A DNA stretch of 64,000 bases from Micavibrio sp. UBA5572. GTDB lineage: Bacteria > Pseudomonadota > Alphaproteobacteria > Micavibrionales > Micavibrionaceae. Of the stretch, positions 16,598-26,388 are shown in pieces. The stretch spans positions 62,001-126,000 of the forward strand of contig DIMG01000016.1 of assembly GCA_002425415.1 (NCBI GenBank), given 5' to 3'. Under the pieces are notes generated by a model. That model did no database searches. It saw only the letters and a list, made by a program, of their open reading frames with translations, and was not told where the DNA came from. How positions within the stretch are numbered: position 1 is the first letter of the stretch; every line of letters starts with the position of its first letter. The position numbers and the translations under genes were made by a program.

Positions 16598-17460
16598 GTG
16601 TTTTTAATTTTTATGAAGCCTTTGACCGGAATGTTGGTTGGATTACGGCACAAGAACTTGATATTTTAAAGACAAAACGTGTGGCGATTGCAGGGCTTGG
16701 CGGAGTTGGTGGGTATCATCTTCTGACCTTGTTAAGGTTGGGGGTTTCCAAATTCAATATTGCAGAAATGGACGTTGTCGAGCTGGCAAATTTTAATCGT
16801 CAAGTTTGTGCAGGGGTTTCAAATATAGGAAAAAGAAAGATTGATGTTCTTGAGCGTCTTGGAAAGGATATTAATCCCGAGGCTGATTTTAGACTTTTTC
16901 CTGAGGGCGTGAATGATGATAATCTGGAGGCCTTTCTTGAGGATGTGGATTTGTATGTGGATGGATTGGATTTCTTTGTTCTTGATATACGTAAAAAAAT
17001 ATTCAAAGAATGTTTTGAAAAAATAATTCCTGCTATGACAACGGCACCTTTGGGAATGGGGGTTGCTCATTTGAACTTTATGCCTGATGGTATGTCCTTT
17101 GATGAGTATTTCAGACTTGATGATGCTCAAGGGGATGATCGGTTTATAAAATTTTTGATTGGGTTATCGCCATCTATGTTGCAGCGTGGTTATCTTGTGG
17201 ATATGAGCCGTGTTGATTTTTCGCAGAAAAAAGGACCCTCGACGCCTATGTCGTGTGAGTTATGTGCTGGGGTTGCCGGAACGGAAGCTCTTAAAATTCT
17301 TCTTGGTCGCCGTGATGTTATGCGTGCGCCTTATGGATGTCATTTTGATGCGTATCGTCATAAAATGAAAATGACATGGAGACCTTGGGGAAATAGAAAT
17401 ATTTTTCAGGTTATTTTGTTTTTTCTTGTTAAAAGGTTGATGATTAAAAATGACAAGTGA
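16594..17460 (+). CDS. ThiF/E1-like adenylyltransferase
   Basis: The 288-residue protein is an E1-like enzyme with the nucleotide loop VAIAGLGGVGG (residues 30-40) and the catalytic NFNRQ (66-70) of the ThiF/MoeB/HesA superfamily. Only one CxxC pair is seen (C221-ELC, CELCAG), while ThiF/MoeB have two zinc pairs. No MoaD/ThiS-like partner gene is near. A basic hydrophobic tail (IFQVILFFLVKRLMIK) may touch the membrane. It overlaps the nitroreductase-like gene by 11 bp. In Mycobacterium tuberculosis Rv1355c a similar ThiF domain is fused to a nitroreductase-like domain, so this pair looks like the split form. Substrate unknown. Confidence 0.8.
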   Translation: MSVFNFYEAFDRNVGWITAQELDILKTKRVAIAGLGGVGGYHLLTLLRLGVSKFNIAEMDVVELANFNRQVCAGVSNIGKRKIDVLERLGKDINPEADFRLFPEGVNDDNLEAFLEDVDLYVDGLDFFVLDIRKKIFKECFEKIIPAMTTAPLGMGVAHLNFMPDGMSFDEYFRLDDAQGDDRFIKFLIGLSPSMLQRGYLVDMSRVDFSQKKGPSTPMSCELCAGVAGTEALKILLGRRDVMRAPYGCHFDAYRHKMKMTWRPWGNRNIFQVILFFLVKRLMIKNDK

Positions 17461-18535
17461 TCTGTATAAAATTCTTGAAAGGGCGCGTTGGGCTCCAAGT
17501 GGAGATAATTGTCAGCCTTGGCGATTTGAATTTCTGGATGAAGATAAAATCCGGATTCATTTGCTGTTTGATCGAGGGAATGTTTATGAAGGCTCTTCTG
17601 GAATTCCAACCTGGGTTGCTGCAGGGGCGTTAATAGAGAATATTCGATTGGCATCCGGTCTTTTAAAAAAGAAAATTTTTATCGATCGTGTTGGTGATTT
17701 TGTGGATGGAAAGGGATTTGTTGACATTCGTTTTGAAGAATCGGAAATGGTATATGATCCCATTGAAAAATTTATCGAAAGTAGAACGGTTTTACGGTTT
17801 CCTTATCAATTAACTGATCTATCGGACAATGTTATTTTAAGCTTACAGCGTTCTGTGGGTGAAGATTTCGTACTTGATTGGTCTATCAGTTTTTGGGAAA
17901 GGCTAAAAATATCCCGTTTGAATATGATGTCTTCGAAGATTCGTTTAACGATGCCGGAAGCATATAAAGTTCATGTGAAAATTGTTGATTGGGATCATAA
18001 GTTTAGCATAGATAAGCTGCCAGCTGGTTCTCTGGGGATGGGGAAGGTGAGTTTAATTTTTACAAAATTTGCTTTTGGATCATGGAGGCGCATCGCATTT
18101 TTAAATAAGTATCTTTGTGGAGTTTTTTTACCACAAATAGAACTTGATTTTATTCCGGGTATTTTTTGTGCGCGTCATTTCCGGATGTATTTTAAATCTT
18201 CCGATCGCATATGGACGGCGCAAGATTATATTCGTGCAGGGTCAGCCATTCAAAGATTTTGGCTTACGGCTTCAAGTCACGGATTATCTCTTCAGCCTAG
18301 TTTTTCTCCTATTATATTTGAAAAATATGTCAAGCAAAAACACGAGTTTTCGGTGTCAAAATCAAGTGTTTCGGCAGCAAAGAGAATGGCAAAATTTATG
18401 AGTAGAATTTCACGACACCCCCTCGGAAATCAGGTATTTCAGGGGCGTTTAGGATATTCCAATCGAAATGAAAATGTTACCGGACGGTCTGTTCGGATTC
18501 CTCTTGACGCGTTATTAATGTCTTTGTCGAAGTGA
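17450..18535 (+). CDS. Nitroreductase-fold protein (Rv1355c/Acg-like)
   Basis: A 361-residue protein with the nitroreductase-type flavin motif APSGDNCQPWRFEF (from residue 15) and the second segment SRTVLRFPYQL. It is longer than simple NfsA/RdxA enzymes, and the fold is probably a pseudo-duplicated single chain as in Acg-like proteins. The C-terminal segment (QDYIRAGSAIQRFWLTASSHGLSLQP) matches the end of that fold. FMN-dependent oxidation or reduction of the cluster product is a reasonable role but not proven. It starts inside the end of the ThiF-like gene behind an AAAAGG ribosome site and ends the operon. A gap of 38 bp precedes the OafA-like gene. Confidence 0.8.
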   Translation: MTSDLYKILERARWAPSGDNCQPWRFEFLDEDKIRIHLLFDRGNVYEGSSGIPTWVAAGALIENIRLASGLLKKKIFIDRVGDFVDGKGFVDIRFEESEMVYDPIEKFIESRTVLRFPYQLTDLSDNVILSLQRSVGEDFVLDWSISFWERLKISRLNMMSSKIRLTMPEAYKVHVKIVDWDHKFSIDKLPAGSLGMGKVSLIFTKFAFGSWRRIAFLNKYLCGVFLPQIELDFIPGIFCARHFRMYFKSSDRIWTAQDYIRAGSAIQRFWLTASSHGLSLQPSFSPIIFEKYVKQKHEFSVSKSSVSAAKRMAKFMSRISRHPLGNQVFQGRLGYSNRNENVTGRSVRIPLDALLMSLSK

Positions 18536-18573
18536 CTGGAAAAGAGTTGTGTCAGATGATATAAACTGGCGTT

Positions 18574-20511
18574 ATGCAGAATAATTCCGTTTCCCTTCGT
18601 TATTTTCCTTATATTGATGGGCTTCGTGGCTTGGCTGTGTTGTCCATTCTGATTTTCCATCTCGGGCTCCCTTTTTTATCGGGTGGTTTTGTTGGTGTTG
18701 ATATTTTTTTTGTTATTTCTGGATTTTTGATTACAAGAATTATTTTTTCCGAAATGGTTGAGGAGCGGTTTTCTTTCACCGCTTTTTACGCTCGGCGAAT
18801 TAAACGTATTTTTCCTGCTTTATTTATGATGCTGTTTGTTTGCTCAATGGCGGCAATTGTCTTTTTGGGTGTCGAACAATTTACAACTTTTCTTAAATCA
18901 TTCCGTTATGCCAGCGCGCAGGGGGCGAATATTTTCTTTGCCCGTGACGTTGATTATTTTGCCGAAAAATTGGATCAATCTCCTTTGTTGCATACTTGGT
19001 CTTTGGGTGTTGAGGAGCAATTTTATTTGTTGTGGCCTTTAATTTTATTCGGTTTGTTTCGTGTATCTGGTCATGGGAGCAATGTTTTAAAATTTTCTAT
19101 TCCGTTACTTGCATTAATGGTGGTTAGTCTGGGATTGAGCGAGTATCTGGTCAAGGTTGACCCGATGCAGGCGTTTTACCATCTTCATGCACGGGCGTGG
19201 GAATTGGGTGTGGGGGCTATTCTTTCTCTTCCGGTTCTTCCGGTTATCAAGAATCAAAAATGGATCAATTTTTTATCTTTAGCAGGGTTGATTTTTATTG
19301 GTGTTTCTTTTTTTGTGCTTCGTGAGGATCATTTTCCCGGCTTTGCTGCTTTGCTGCCTTGCTTGGGTACAGGGTTGATTATCTATTCTACGCAATGTAG
19401 TGGCAGATCAATTGTGTCGAATTGGTTGTCTTCCAGAATTCTTGTTGGTGTGGGAATGATTTCTTATTCCCTTTATCTTTGGCATTGGCCGTTGATTACG
19501 TTTTATCAGGAATATTTTAATCCTGAGTTGTCTTTGACGGCTGGGGTTCTTATTTTTTTCCTTTCTATTTTTATGGCTGTTTTATCTTATTTTTTTGTTG
19601 AACAGCCATTCAGGACAATGAAGGTATCGCCTGTTAAAACTATTATTATTGGTTTATGTTTCGTTGGCGTATTTATTTTTTATGCCAATCTTTTGAAAAA
19701 AGAGTCTTATGCGCCGTGGCGCGTGTCATATCAAATGGATGATATTGAAACTTTGCCCCAGCCTTTACATAAAATTTGTTCGGTTAAAGGTGGGGTGGAT
19801 CGGATCGATCAATGTATCATTGGACCTCATCCTGAGGCTTACGAGGTTCTTTTGGTTGGTGATTCCCATGCGTCGCATTTTGCGCCTATGATTTTACAAT
19901 GGGCCAAGCAAAAAGGGCTTACAGTTCGTCTTTATACCAAAGGGGCTTGTCGGGTCTGGTATGAAGAAGATATTTCCAGTTATACACGATTGCCGCCTGA
20001 TGAATATTGTCGTCGTGTGATGATTGGTTTTCGAGATGTTCTGATGCGGCAACCTTCTGTTCAGTATGTTTTCCTAGGATCTTATGCTCCTGAAGGATCT
20101 TCCGAAGTTTCACGGGCTTTGCATGAGATCAGAGCGGTTGTTCCAAATGTATTTGTTTTGGGGGCTACTCCGGTTTTTAAAAATCATCCGCACCATTGCG
20201 AGATTAGAAAACATTTGCTGGCTTCCCGTTACGTCACGGGGCGAGGTATGGGTGAGGGTGATGATTGTTTTGCTTACGATCAGGAAGAAACGAATAGAAA
20301 ATTGGAAATGACAGAGAAAACTTTTATTCCAATGGTGCGTGATGCCGGTGTCCCGTATTTTGATCCTCTGCCCCTTTTGAAAACAACACGAGATGCAGAA
20401 GGGCATTTTATGTTTGTGGACACCAATCATTTGAATGTTTATGGATCCTTGTTTCTTGTTCCATATTTTCGTGAATTTATTGATCGATCAACCATAGAGG
20501 CTCTCCAATAA
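18574..20511 (+). CDS. OafA-type acyltransferase with SGNH domain
   Basis: The 645-residue protein joins an acyltransferase-3 membrane domain to a C-terminal SGNH hydrolase-like domain. The membrane part begins FPYIDGLRGLAVLSILIFH and contains FVGVDIFFVISGFLITRII and the TWSLGVEEQFYLLWPL segment. The SGNH part starts near residue 425 with VLLVGDSHASHFAPM and ends with the Asp-x-x-His pair in FVDTNHLNVYGS. Such proteins O-acetylate lipopolysaccharide, peptidoglycan or exported glycans. It lies just after the exporter operon and before a glycosyltransferase, so it may modify the same product or a surface glycan. Confidence 0.88.
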   Translation: MQNNSVSLRYFPYIDGLRGLAVLSILIFHLGLPFLSGGFVGVDIFFVISGFLITRIIFSEMVEERFSFTAFYARRIKRIFPALFMMLFVCSMAAIVFLGVEQFTTFLKSFRYASAQGANIFFARDVDYFAEKLDQSPLLHTWSLGVEEQFYLLWPLILFGLFRVSGHGSNVLKFSIPLLALMVVSLGLSEYLVKVDPMQAFYHLHARAWELGVGAILSLPVLPVIKNQKWINFLSLAGLIFIGVSFFVLREDHFPGFAALLPCLGTGLIIYSTQCSGRSIVSNWLSSRILVGVGMISYSLYLWHWPLITFYQEYFNPELSLTAGVLIFFLSIFMAVLSYFFVEQPFRTMKVSPVKTIIIGLCFVGVFIFYANLLKKESYAPWRVSYQMDDIETLPQPLHKICSVKGGVDRIDQCIIGPHPEAYEVLLVGDSHASHFAPMILQWAKQKGLTVRLYTKGACRVWYEEDISSYTRLPPDEYCRRVMIGFRDVLMRQPSVQYVFLGSYAPEGSSEVSRALHEIRAVVPNVFVLGATPVFKNHPHHCEIRKHLLASRYVTGRGMGEGDDCFAYDQEETNRKLEMTEKTFIPMVRDAGVPYFDPLPLLKTTRDAEGHFMFVDTNHLNVYGSLFLVPYFREFIDRSTIEALQ

Positions 20512-20584
20512 AATCAAGCATTATGAAAATATAAGTGCGGAAAATAAATGTTCCAAATTTTACGGGACTTGTTACGATGTGTTT

Positions 20585-21613
20585 ATGAGAATTTTATATA
20601 TTGGAAATGGTCAAGGGTTTGACGGTGCAGTAAAATATTATTTTACGCCGCAAAAGCTTATCAATGGTTTGACCCGTTTGGGGCATAATGTTGTTTCGAT
20701 TAATGACCGTGATATCGCGCGGTATTCCAATATTTTCAGATCTCAGAAATTTGGGATCAAGGCGATGAATCATAAAATCCTTGATATGTTCAAAATTTAT
20801 AATCCGCATCTGGTGATGTTGGGACATTGCAAAAATGTTTCCAATGATACTTTGGCGGCAATGCGCGAGATCAATCCCGATATTAAAATCACCTATCGCA
20901 ATGTGGATCCTTTGCATTCTACACAAAATTCTGCAGACATCATGCAACGTGTCGGTCATGTCGATAGTCTCTTTATCACAACGGCAGGTGATTCGTTGGC
21001 GCGGTTTTCCCATCCGAAAACGATTGTTACCTTTATGCCTAATCCGGTTGATCCTGCTCTTGAGACCGAGCGGGCGTATGATAATTCCGAGGCTGATATT
21101 GATTTCCTGTTTCTGGCCAGTGCGTTGCGCGATCAGCATGACCATCGTGCCATTACAGCGCGGTATCTGGTCGATCATCAGGGCGAAATGAAGTTTCATA
21201 TTGGCGGAGCAGGGATCAATAATGATCTGGTGTTCGGGTCTGCTTATTATGCCCTGTTGGGGCGTGCCAAAATGGGATTGTGCATGAACAAGATTGAAAG
21301 TTATTATTTGTATGCATCAGGGAGAATGAGCCAGTACATGGGATCCGGTGTTCTGGCCTTTATTCCCGAAGGCCCTCAATTTGAGGATATTTTAGGGACG
21401 GATAGTTTCATTTCCTTTAAAACCAATGATGAGTTGGTTGATAAGATCAAATATTATGCCGCGCACGAGTCCGAGCGTAAAGAAATAGCTCGTACCGGAT
21501 GTTTGAAAATTCATGATTATTTCCATGTTGATAAGGTGTGTCAGTATATTCTGGAGCGGACATTTCAACAGCCGTTATCCATGGCCTATCAGTGGCCGAC
21601 AAAAACATACTGA
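20585..21613 (+). CDS. CgeB-like glycosyltransferase
   Basis: The 342-residue protein has the two Rossmann halves of GT-B glycosyltransferases. The N-terminal part starts MRILYIGNGQGFDGAVKYYF and contains ITYRNVDPLHS. The C-terminal part has LGRAKMGLCMNKIESYYLYASGRMSQYMGSG, followed in pieces by VLAFIPEGPQFEDIL and a helical tail with YAAHESERKEIARTG, as in CgeB/DUF3880-type enzymes. The C-terminal acidic motif fits nucleotide-sugar binding. The acceptor is unknown. GTG at 20579 is an alternative start. The gene converges with uvrA (5 bp apart). Confidence 0.75.
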   Translation: MRILYIGNGQGFDGAVKYYFTPQKLINGLTRLGHNVVSINDRDIARYSNIFRSQKFGIKAMNHKILDMFKIYNPHLVMLGHCKNVSNDTLAAMREINPDIKITYRNVDPLHSTQNSADIMQRVGHVDSLFITTAGDSLARFSHPKTIVTFMPNPVDPALETERAYDNSEADIDFLFLASALRDQHDHRAITARYLVDHQGEMKFHIGGAGINNDLVFGSAYYALLGRAKMGLCMNKIESYYLYASGRMSQYMGSGVLAFIPEGPQFEDILGTDSFISFKTNDELVDKIKYYAAHESERKEIARTGCLKIHDYFHVDKVCQYILERTFQQPLSMAYQWPTKTY

Positions 21614-21618
21614 TTTTT

Positions 21619-24480
21619 TTATGCGCGTTTTTTTGGTTTGGTTGTGACCATAGGTGCCAAATATTGCCCGGTGTAGCTGTCTTTGGCTTTGGCAATGTCT
21701 TCTGGTGTTCCGGTTGCAATGATTTTTCCACCGCCTGACCCGCCTTCGGGGCCGATGTCGATGATCCAGTCTGCGGTTTTGATGACATCCAAATTATGCT
21801 CGATGACCAGAACTGTATTTCCAGTATCCACGAGACGATGGAGAACTTCGAGCAGTTTTTTAACGTCTTCGAAATGCAGGCCGGTGGTGGGTTCGTCCAA
21901 AATATAGAGTGTTTGACCGGTCGCGCGTTTGGCTAATTCTTTTGCTAATTTAACCCGTTGGGCTTCGCCTCCTGACAAAGTGTTGGCTGGTTGTCCTACC
22001 TTGATATAGTCGAGACCCACTTGATGCAATGTTTCAAGCTTGTTATGGATTGATGGAATGGCCTTGAAAAATTCGCAGGATTCTTCAATCGACATATCCA
22101 GAACATCGCTGATGGATTTTCCTTTATATTTTACATCAAGTGTTTCGCGATTATAGCGTTTGCCTTTGCATTCTTCGCAGGTTACATAAACGTCCGGTAA
22201 AAAATGCATTTCGATTTTAATCATGCCATCGCCTTGACAGGCTTCGCAGCGGCCGCCTTTGACGTTGAATGAAAACCGTCCAGGATTGTAGCCACGTGCT
22301 TTGGATTCTGGTAGTCCCGAAAACCATTCACGGATCGGTGTAAAGCATCCGGTATAGGTGGCCGGATTGGATCTTGGCGTTCTACCAATTGGTGATTGGT
22401 CAATGTCAATCACTTTGTCTAGAAATTCTGTGCCTTCTAAGGTTTTATGGGCGGCAGGAAGGTCATGGGTGCGCATGAGTTTTTTTGAGACGGCTTTGAA
22501 AAGTGTATCGAGAATTAAGGTTGATTTTCCGCTTCCTGATACGCCTGTTACGCAAGTAAAAGTTCCCAAAGAAATTTCTGCGGTGACGTTTTTTAGATTA
22601 TTGGCCGTTGCACCAATAATGCGTAAAACTTCTTTTTGTTTACCGCGTGTTTTTCCAGTGCGGCGGGTTGTGGGAATGGCAATGCTGCGTTTACCTGACA
22701 TATATTGCGCGGTGATGCTTTTATCGCAGGTAAAAACTTTTTCTGGTATCCCTTGGGTAATGACATGGCCGCCATGAATGCCTGCGCCAGGTCCCATATC
22801 AATCAGATAATCTGCAGCACGAATGGCATCTTCATCATGTTCCACCACCAAAACGGTATTGCCGATGTCGCGTAAATGGGTCAGCGTTTCCAAAAGGCGG
22901 TGGTTGTCACGTTGGTGAAGGCCGATTGATGGTTCATCCAGAACATATAAAACGCCCGTTAGTCCTGATCCTATTTGTGAGGCCAGACGAATGCGTTGGC
23001 TTTCTCCGCCTGATAATGTTCCAGAAGCGCGGTCAAGGGAAAGGTAGTCCAGCCCGACATTCATCAAAAATTTTAGGCGATCGTTGATTTCTTTGAGAAT
23101 GCGAACGGCAATGTCATTTTGTTGGCGGGTTAGTGTTTTGGGTAGGCTGGTAAACCATGCGTGGGCATCCGAAATTGAAAAGCTTGTGGCTTCGGAAATA
23201 TGTTTTTTTGCAATCTTTACGGCCAGAGATTCTGGTTTTAATCGTGCGCCATGGCATGCGGTGCAGGGAGAACTTCTTTGGTATTTCGAGAATTCCTCGA
23301 CCATACTTTGGCTTTCGGTTTCTTTAAACCGGCGTTCCAGATTGGGAATAACACCTTCAAAAGAGCGGGTTTGCTGGTATGATTTTTTTCCTTCACCGTA
23401 GTTGAATACAATCTCTTTTGTACCACTTCCGTATAACAAAACTTCACGAATGTTTTTCGAGAGTTTATTCCATGGTGTAAAAATATCGGTTTTATAGGCT
23501 TTGCAAACATCTTCCATTGCGCCGATATAGTATTTGGCAAAACTTTTTGACCATGGTTCGACGGCGCCATCGGCAATGGTTTTTGTTTCGTCAGGAACTA
23601 CAAGGGATGGATCCATGTATAAGGTTAGCCCCAAGCCATCACATTCAGGGCAAGCCCCGTGAGGGGAGTTGAACGAGAAAAGGCGGGGTTCAATTTCCGG
23701 AATGGTGAAGCCAGAGACAGGGCAGGCGAATTGTTCCGAATAGAGTGTTTCTTCATGTGTTGTTGCGTCTTCGACAATTAACATGCCTTCTGCCAGTTTG
23801 AGAGCTGTTTCTACGGAATCGGCGAGGCGTGTGCCAAGATCGTTGCGGATCACTAGACGATCAACGACTACGGAAATGTCATGTTTGAATTTTTTATCAA
23901 GAGTTGGGGATTCTGCGATTTCGTAAAGAACTCCATCGATTTTCACACGCTGAAAGCCTTTGGCTTGAAGGTCTTTGAGTTCTTTTTTGTATTCGCCTTT
24001 ACGACCTCGGACGATGGGGGCGAGAATATAGAGTTTTGTTCCTTCGCCCATGGCCATGATCCGGTCAACCATTTGGCTGACGGTTTGGCTTTCAATTGGC
24101 TTTCCTGTTGCGGGAGAATAGGGAACGCCGACACGCGCCCATAGCAGGCGCATATAATCGTAAATTTCTGTGACTGTGCCGACGGTTGATCTTGGATTTC
24201 TGCTGGTTGTTTTTTGTTCGATCGAGATGGCGGGCGAAAGTCCTTCGATTGAGTCCACATCCGGTTTTTGCATCATTTCCAAAAACTGGCGGGCATAGGC
24301 GGACAGGCTTTCGACATAACGGCGTTGGCCTTCGGCATAAATTGTATCAAAGGCCAGTGAAGATTTTCCCGATCCGGATAGTCCCGTAATCACAACGAGG
24401 GCATCCCGAGGAATATCCAGATTGATATTCTTGAGATTATGTTCGCGTGCGCCGCGTATGGAAATGGTTGTCAGGGCCAA
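21619..24480 (-). CDS. uvrA: Excinuclease ABC subunit A
   Basis: The 953-residue UvrA is full length. It has two ABC modules with Walker A sites ([14 protein letters not shown] and [14 protein letters not shown]), two signature/Walker B regions ([12 protein letters not shown] with [13 protein letters not shown], and [12 protein letters not shown] with [13 protein letters not shown]), and zinc pairs CPEC and CEAC/CEEC. It is the damage-recognition subunit of nucleotide excision repair. It lies downstream of recA on the same strand, separated by the recA terminator, so it probably has its own promoter. Confidence 0.98.
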   Translation of the reverse strand: MALTTISIRGAREHNLKNINLDIPRDALVVITGLSGSGKSSLAFDTIYAEGQRRYVESLSAYARQFLEMMQKPDVDSIEGLSPAISIEQKTTSRNPRSTVGTVTEIYDYMRLLWARVGVPYSPATGKPIESQTVSQMVDRIMAMGEGTKLYILAPIVRGRKGEYKKELKDLQAKGFQRVKIDGVLYEIAESPTLDKKFKHDISVVVDRLVIRNDLGTRLADSVETALKLAEGMLIVEDATTHEETLYSEQFACPVSGFTIPEIEPRLFSFNSPHGACPECDGLGLTLYMDPSLVVPDETKTIADGAVEPWSKSFAKYYIGAMEDVCKAYKTDIFTPWNKLSKNIREVLLYGSGTKEIVFNYGEGKKSYQQTRSFEGVIPNLERRFKETESQSMVEEFSKYQRSSPCTACHGARLKPESLAVKIAKKHISEATSFSISDAHAWFTSLPKTLTRQQNDIAVRILKEINDRLKFLMNVGLDYLSLDRASGTLSGGESQRIRLASQIGSGLTGVLYVLDEPSIGLHQRDNHRLLETLTHLRDIGNTVLVVEHDEDAIRAADYLIDMGPGAGIHGGHVITQGIPEKVFTCDKSITAQYMSGKRSIAIPTTRRTGKTRGKQKEVLRIIGATANNLKNVTAEISLGTFTCVTGVSGSGKSTLILDTLFKAVSKKLMRTHDLPAAHKTLEGTEFLDKVIDIDQSPIGRTPRSNPATYTGCFTPIREWFSGLPESKARGYNPGRFSFNVKGGRCEACQGDGMIKIEMHFLPDVYVTCEECKGKRYNRETLDVKYKGKSISDVLDMSIEESCEFFKAIPSIHNKLETLHQVGLDYIKVGQPANTLSGGEAQRVKLAKELAKRATGQTLYILDEPTTGLHFEDVKKLLEVLHRLVDTGNTVLVIEHNLDVIKTADWIIDIGPEGGSGGGKIIATGTPEDIAKAKDSYTGQYLAPMVTTKPKKRA

Positions 24481-24566
24481 TTTATAAAGACCTTAATGTT
24501 GTTTTTATTGTCCAAAATTCTTTACATGGGAGCGCAAAGACTATGGGGTTGGCTGAAAATAGTCAA

Positions 24567-24588
24567 GAAAAACGGGGCGATTGCCCCG
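24567..24588 (-). terminator. Terminator of recA
   Basis: Arms CGGGGC and GCCCCG (24573-24578 and 24583-24588) with a four-base loop. On the minus strand the stem is followed by five T. It lies 16 bp after the recA stop. Confidence 0.88.
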
Positions 24589-24604
24589 CTTTGCTAAAAA
24601 GGTC

Positions 24605-25747
24605 TTACGCTGATTTTTTGGATTTTGATGCCGGAGGTGCATCGTCTTCGGGTGTATAATCTGCGGCTTCACCATCTTCACTGGCTGAGTCGGGTCCTGC
24701 CAGCATCGCGTCTGCCACAACACCGGATTGCTGAAGAATTGAATTTTCGAGTTTTTTTGCAAGTTCGGGATTGTCACGCATAAATTGTTTGGCATTTTCT
24801 CGACCTTGACCAATGCGTTGCCCGTCATAGGAATACCAAGCCCCTGATTTTTCAACCAAATTGGAGGTTACACCGATGTCAATGAGTTCACCCGTTTTGG
24901 ATATACCTTCACCATACATGATGTCAAACTCGACTTGACGGAAGGGAGGAGCCATTTTGTTTTTGACGACTTTGACGCGGGTTTGGTTACCGGTGACAAC
25001 TTCACGGTCTTTGATCGAGCCAATGCGTCGGATATCAAGGCGTACCGATGCATAGAATTTGAGAGCGTTTCCACCGGTTGTTGTTTCAGGAGAGCCAAAC
25101 ATCACACCGATTTTCATGCGGATTTGGTTGATAAAAATCACAACAGTGCGGGAACGAGAGATGGAGCCTGTGAGTTTACGGAGGGCTTGTGACATCAGGC
25201 GGGCTTGGAGGCCGACATGCGTGTCGCCCATTTCGCCTTCGAGTTCAGCGCGTGGAACCAATGCGGCGACAGAGTCAATAACCAGAACATCCAATGCTCC
25301 TGATCGCACCAGAGTATCGGCAATTTCCAGAGCTTGTTCGCCTGTGTCTGGTTGTGAGATCAGCATGTTTTCAATATCACAACCGAGTTTTTTTGCATAT
25401 CCGGGATCAAGGGCATGTTCCGCATCAACGATGGCACATGTTCCACCTGTTTTTTGGGCTTCAGCGATGACTTGTAATGCGAGGGTGGTTTTACCCGATG
25501 ATTCAGGGCCAAATATTTCGATAATCCGTCCACGCGGTAAGCCGCCTATACCCAAGGCAATGTCTAGTCCAAGCGAGCCTGTGGGGACGATTTCAACATC
25601 TATTTTGTTACTTTCGCCTGCCAGCTTCATGATAGAGCCTTTGCCGAAGGCGCGTTCGATTTGTGCCAAAGCGGCTTCGAGTGCCTTATTTTTTTCTGCG
25701 GATGATTTATTCATGGAATCCGATCCTTTGAATGGTGTGACTGACAT
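24605..25747 (-). CDS. recA: Recombinase RecA
   Basis: RecA of about 380 residues with Walker [13 protein letters not shown], Walker [19 protein letters not shown], loop L1 [11 protein letters not shown] and loop L2 [26 protein letters not shown] (shown in part; the Gly-rich GSPETTTGG is intact). The acidic, Lys-ended C-terminal tail is normal. It forms the strand-exchange filament and triggers LexA self-cleavage. The start with MSVTPFKG is supported by AAAGGGA five bases upstream; an internal Met 11 residues later is the alternative. A ladder of GAAC repeats lies upstream. Confidence 0.98.
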   Translation of the reverse strand: MSVTPFKGSDSMNKSSAEKNKALEAALAQIERAFGKGSIMKLAGESNKIDVEIVPTGSLGLDIALGIGGLPRGRIIEIFGPESSGKTTLALQVIAEAQKTGGTCAIVDAEHALDPGYAKKLGCDIENMLISQPDTGEQALEIADTLVRSGALDVLVIDSVAALVPRAELEGEMGDTHVGLQARLMSQALRKLTGSISRSRTVVIFINQIRMKIGVMFGSPETTTGGNALKFYASVRLDIRRIGSIKDREVVTGNQTRVKVVKNKMAPPFRQVEFDIMYGEGISKTGELIDIGVTSNLVEKSGAWYSYDGQRIGQGRENAKQFMRDNPELAKKLENSILQQSGVVADAMLAGPDSASEDGEAADYTPEDDAPPASKSKKSA

Positions 25748-25817
25748 TATTTATTTCCCTTTCTTATTATGAACACGATTCGCGTTGTGTTGCCCATAAA
25801 GAATTTGTACCATATTT

Positions 25818-25863
25818 GTTCTTTTTGTAAAGAACAAATAAGAACAAAAAAGAACAAATGTTC
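25818..25863 (-). promoter_or_regulatory. SOS-operator-like GAAC/GTTC ladder before recA
   Basis: GAAC occurs at 25832, 25842 and 25852, exactly 10 bp apart, flanked by GTTC at 25818 and 25860. The last pair forms GAAC-AAAT-GTTC, the spacing of the Gram-positive type LexA box. Most studied alphaproteobacterial LexA boxes are GTTC-N7-GTTC, here the direct repeats have N6. The cluster lies 71-116 bp before the recA start, fitting an operator. Confidence 0.6.
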
Positions 25864-25895
25864 CAAAAGTGGGAAAATATCATGTTTTTATGATT

Positions 25896-26288
25896 TTAGG
25901 CGGAGAGGTCGGCTATTGTTCCGCGTTGGTCGGGCGGAATGTTGACAATCATGGTATTTCTGGACAAGGCTGCAATTGTGGCTTTTTTGGCTTCAAAGCC
26001 GTGATTTTGGACAACTCTTTGGTGCATTTGCTTTACGTAGCCTAGCCGTTCAGCCACAGGGTTCTTATCATTCAAGCCAAATTCAAAGGCGCTGTCGGAG
26101 GCTTCTTGTTGTTGGATAATGCTGTAAACAGATGGTTCGCTGGCAAGATCAACATTTTGGATGCTTGAAATGCGTTCTTTGGCGGAGTTGGTATTCGAGA
26201 GTCCAAATTCTGCATTTGACGAATCCAGTCTTTGGATTGTCGTATAGATGTTTCCATTGCCGTAATTTGACGATGGTGACGAAATCAA
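25896..26288 (-). CDS. Hypothetical protein with internal duplication, 130 residues
   Basis: No known family is recognised. The protein is soluble and polar. Residues 14-44 and 54-86 are copies of one unit: IYTTIQ / VYSIIQ, then NAEFGL / AFEFGL, then NTNSAKERI / DKNPVAERL. A helical C-terminal part (QRVVQNHGFEAKKATIAALS) and the ending DQRGTIADLSA follow. The start is TTG at 26288, supported by an AAAGGGGGA ribosome site. It lies upstream of the GAAC ladder of recA and downstream of cckA with its own spacing, so it is probably a single gene. Confidence 0.55.
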   Translation of the reverse strand: MISSPSSNYGNGNIYTTIQRLDSSNAEFGLSNTNSAKERISSIQNVDLASEPSVYSIIQQQEASDSAFEFGLNDKNPVAERLGYVKQMHQRVVQNHGFEAKKATIAALSRNTMIVNIPPDQRGTIADLSA

Positions 26289-26388
26289 ACTTTCCCCCTT
26301 TTGTGGTGGTTTTGTAAGAAAACAACATAGTTATCTTATCATAAGTCCTTTAAAATACTATTGATAGGGTCTTTCCTGCGTTCAAGCG

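Noticed and set aside
16594..17460. MoeB or ThiF of cofactor synthesis
   Set aside because: Only one CxxC pair, no MoaD/ThiS gene, and translational overlap with exporter and nitroreductase genes.
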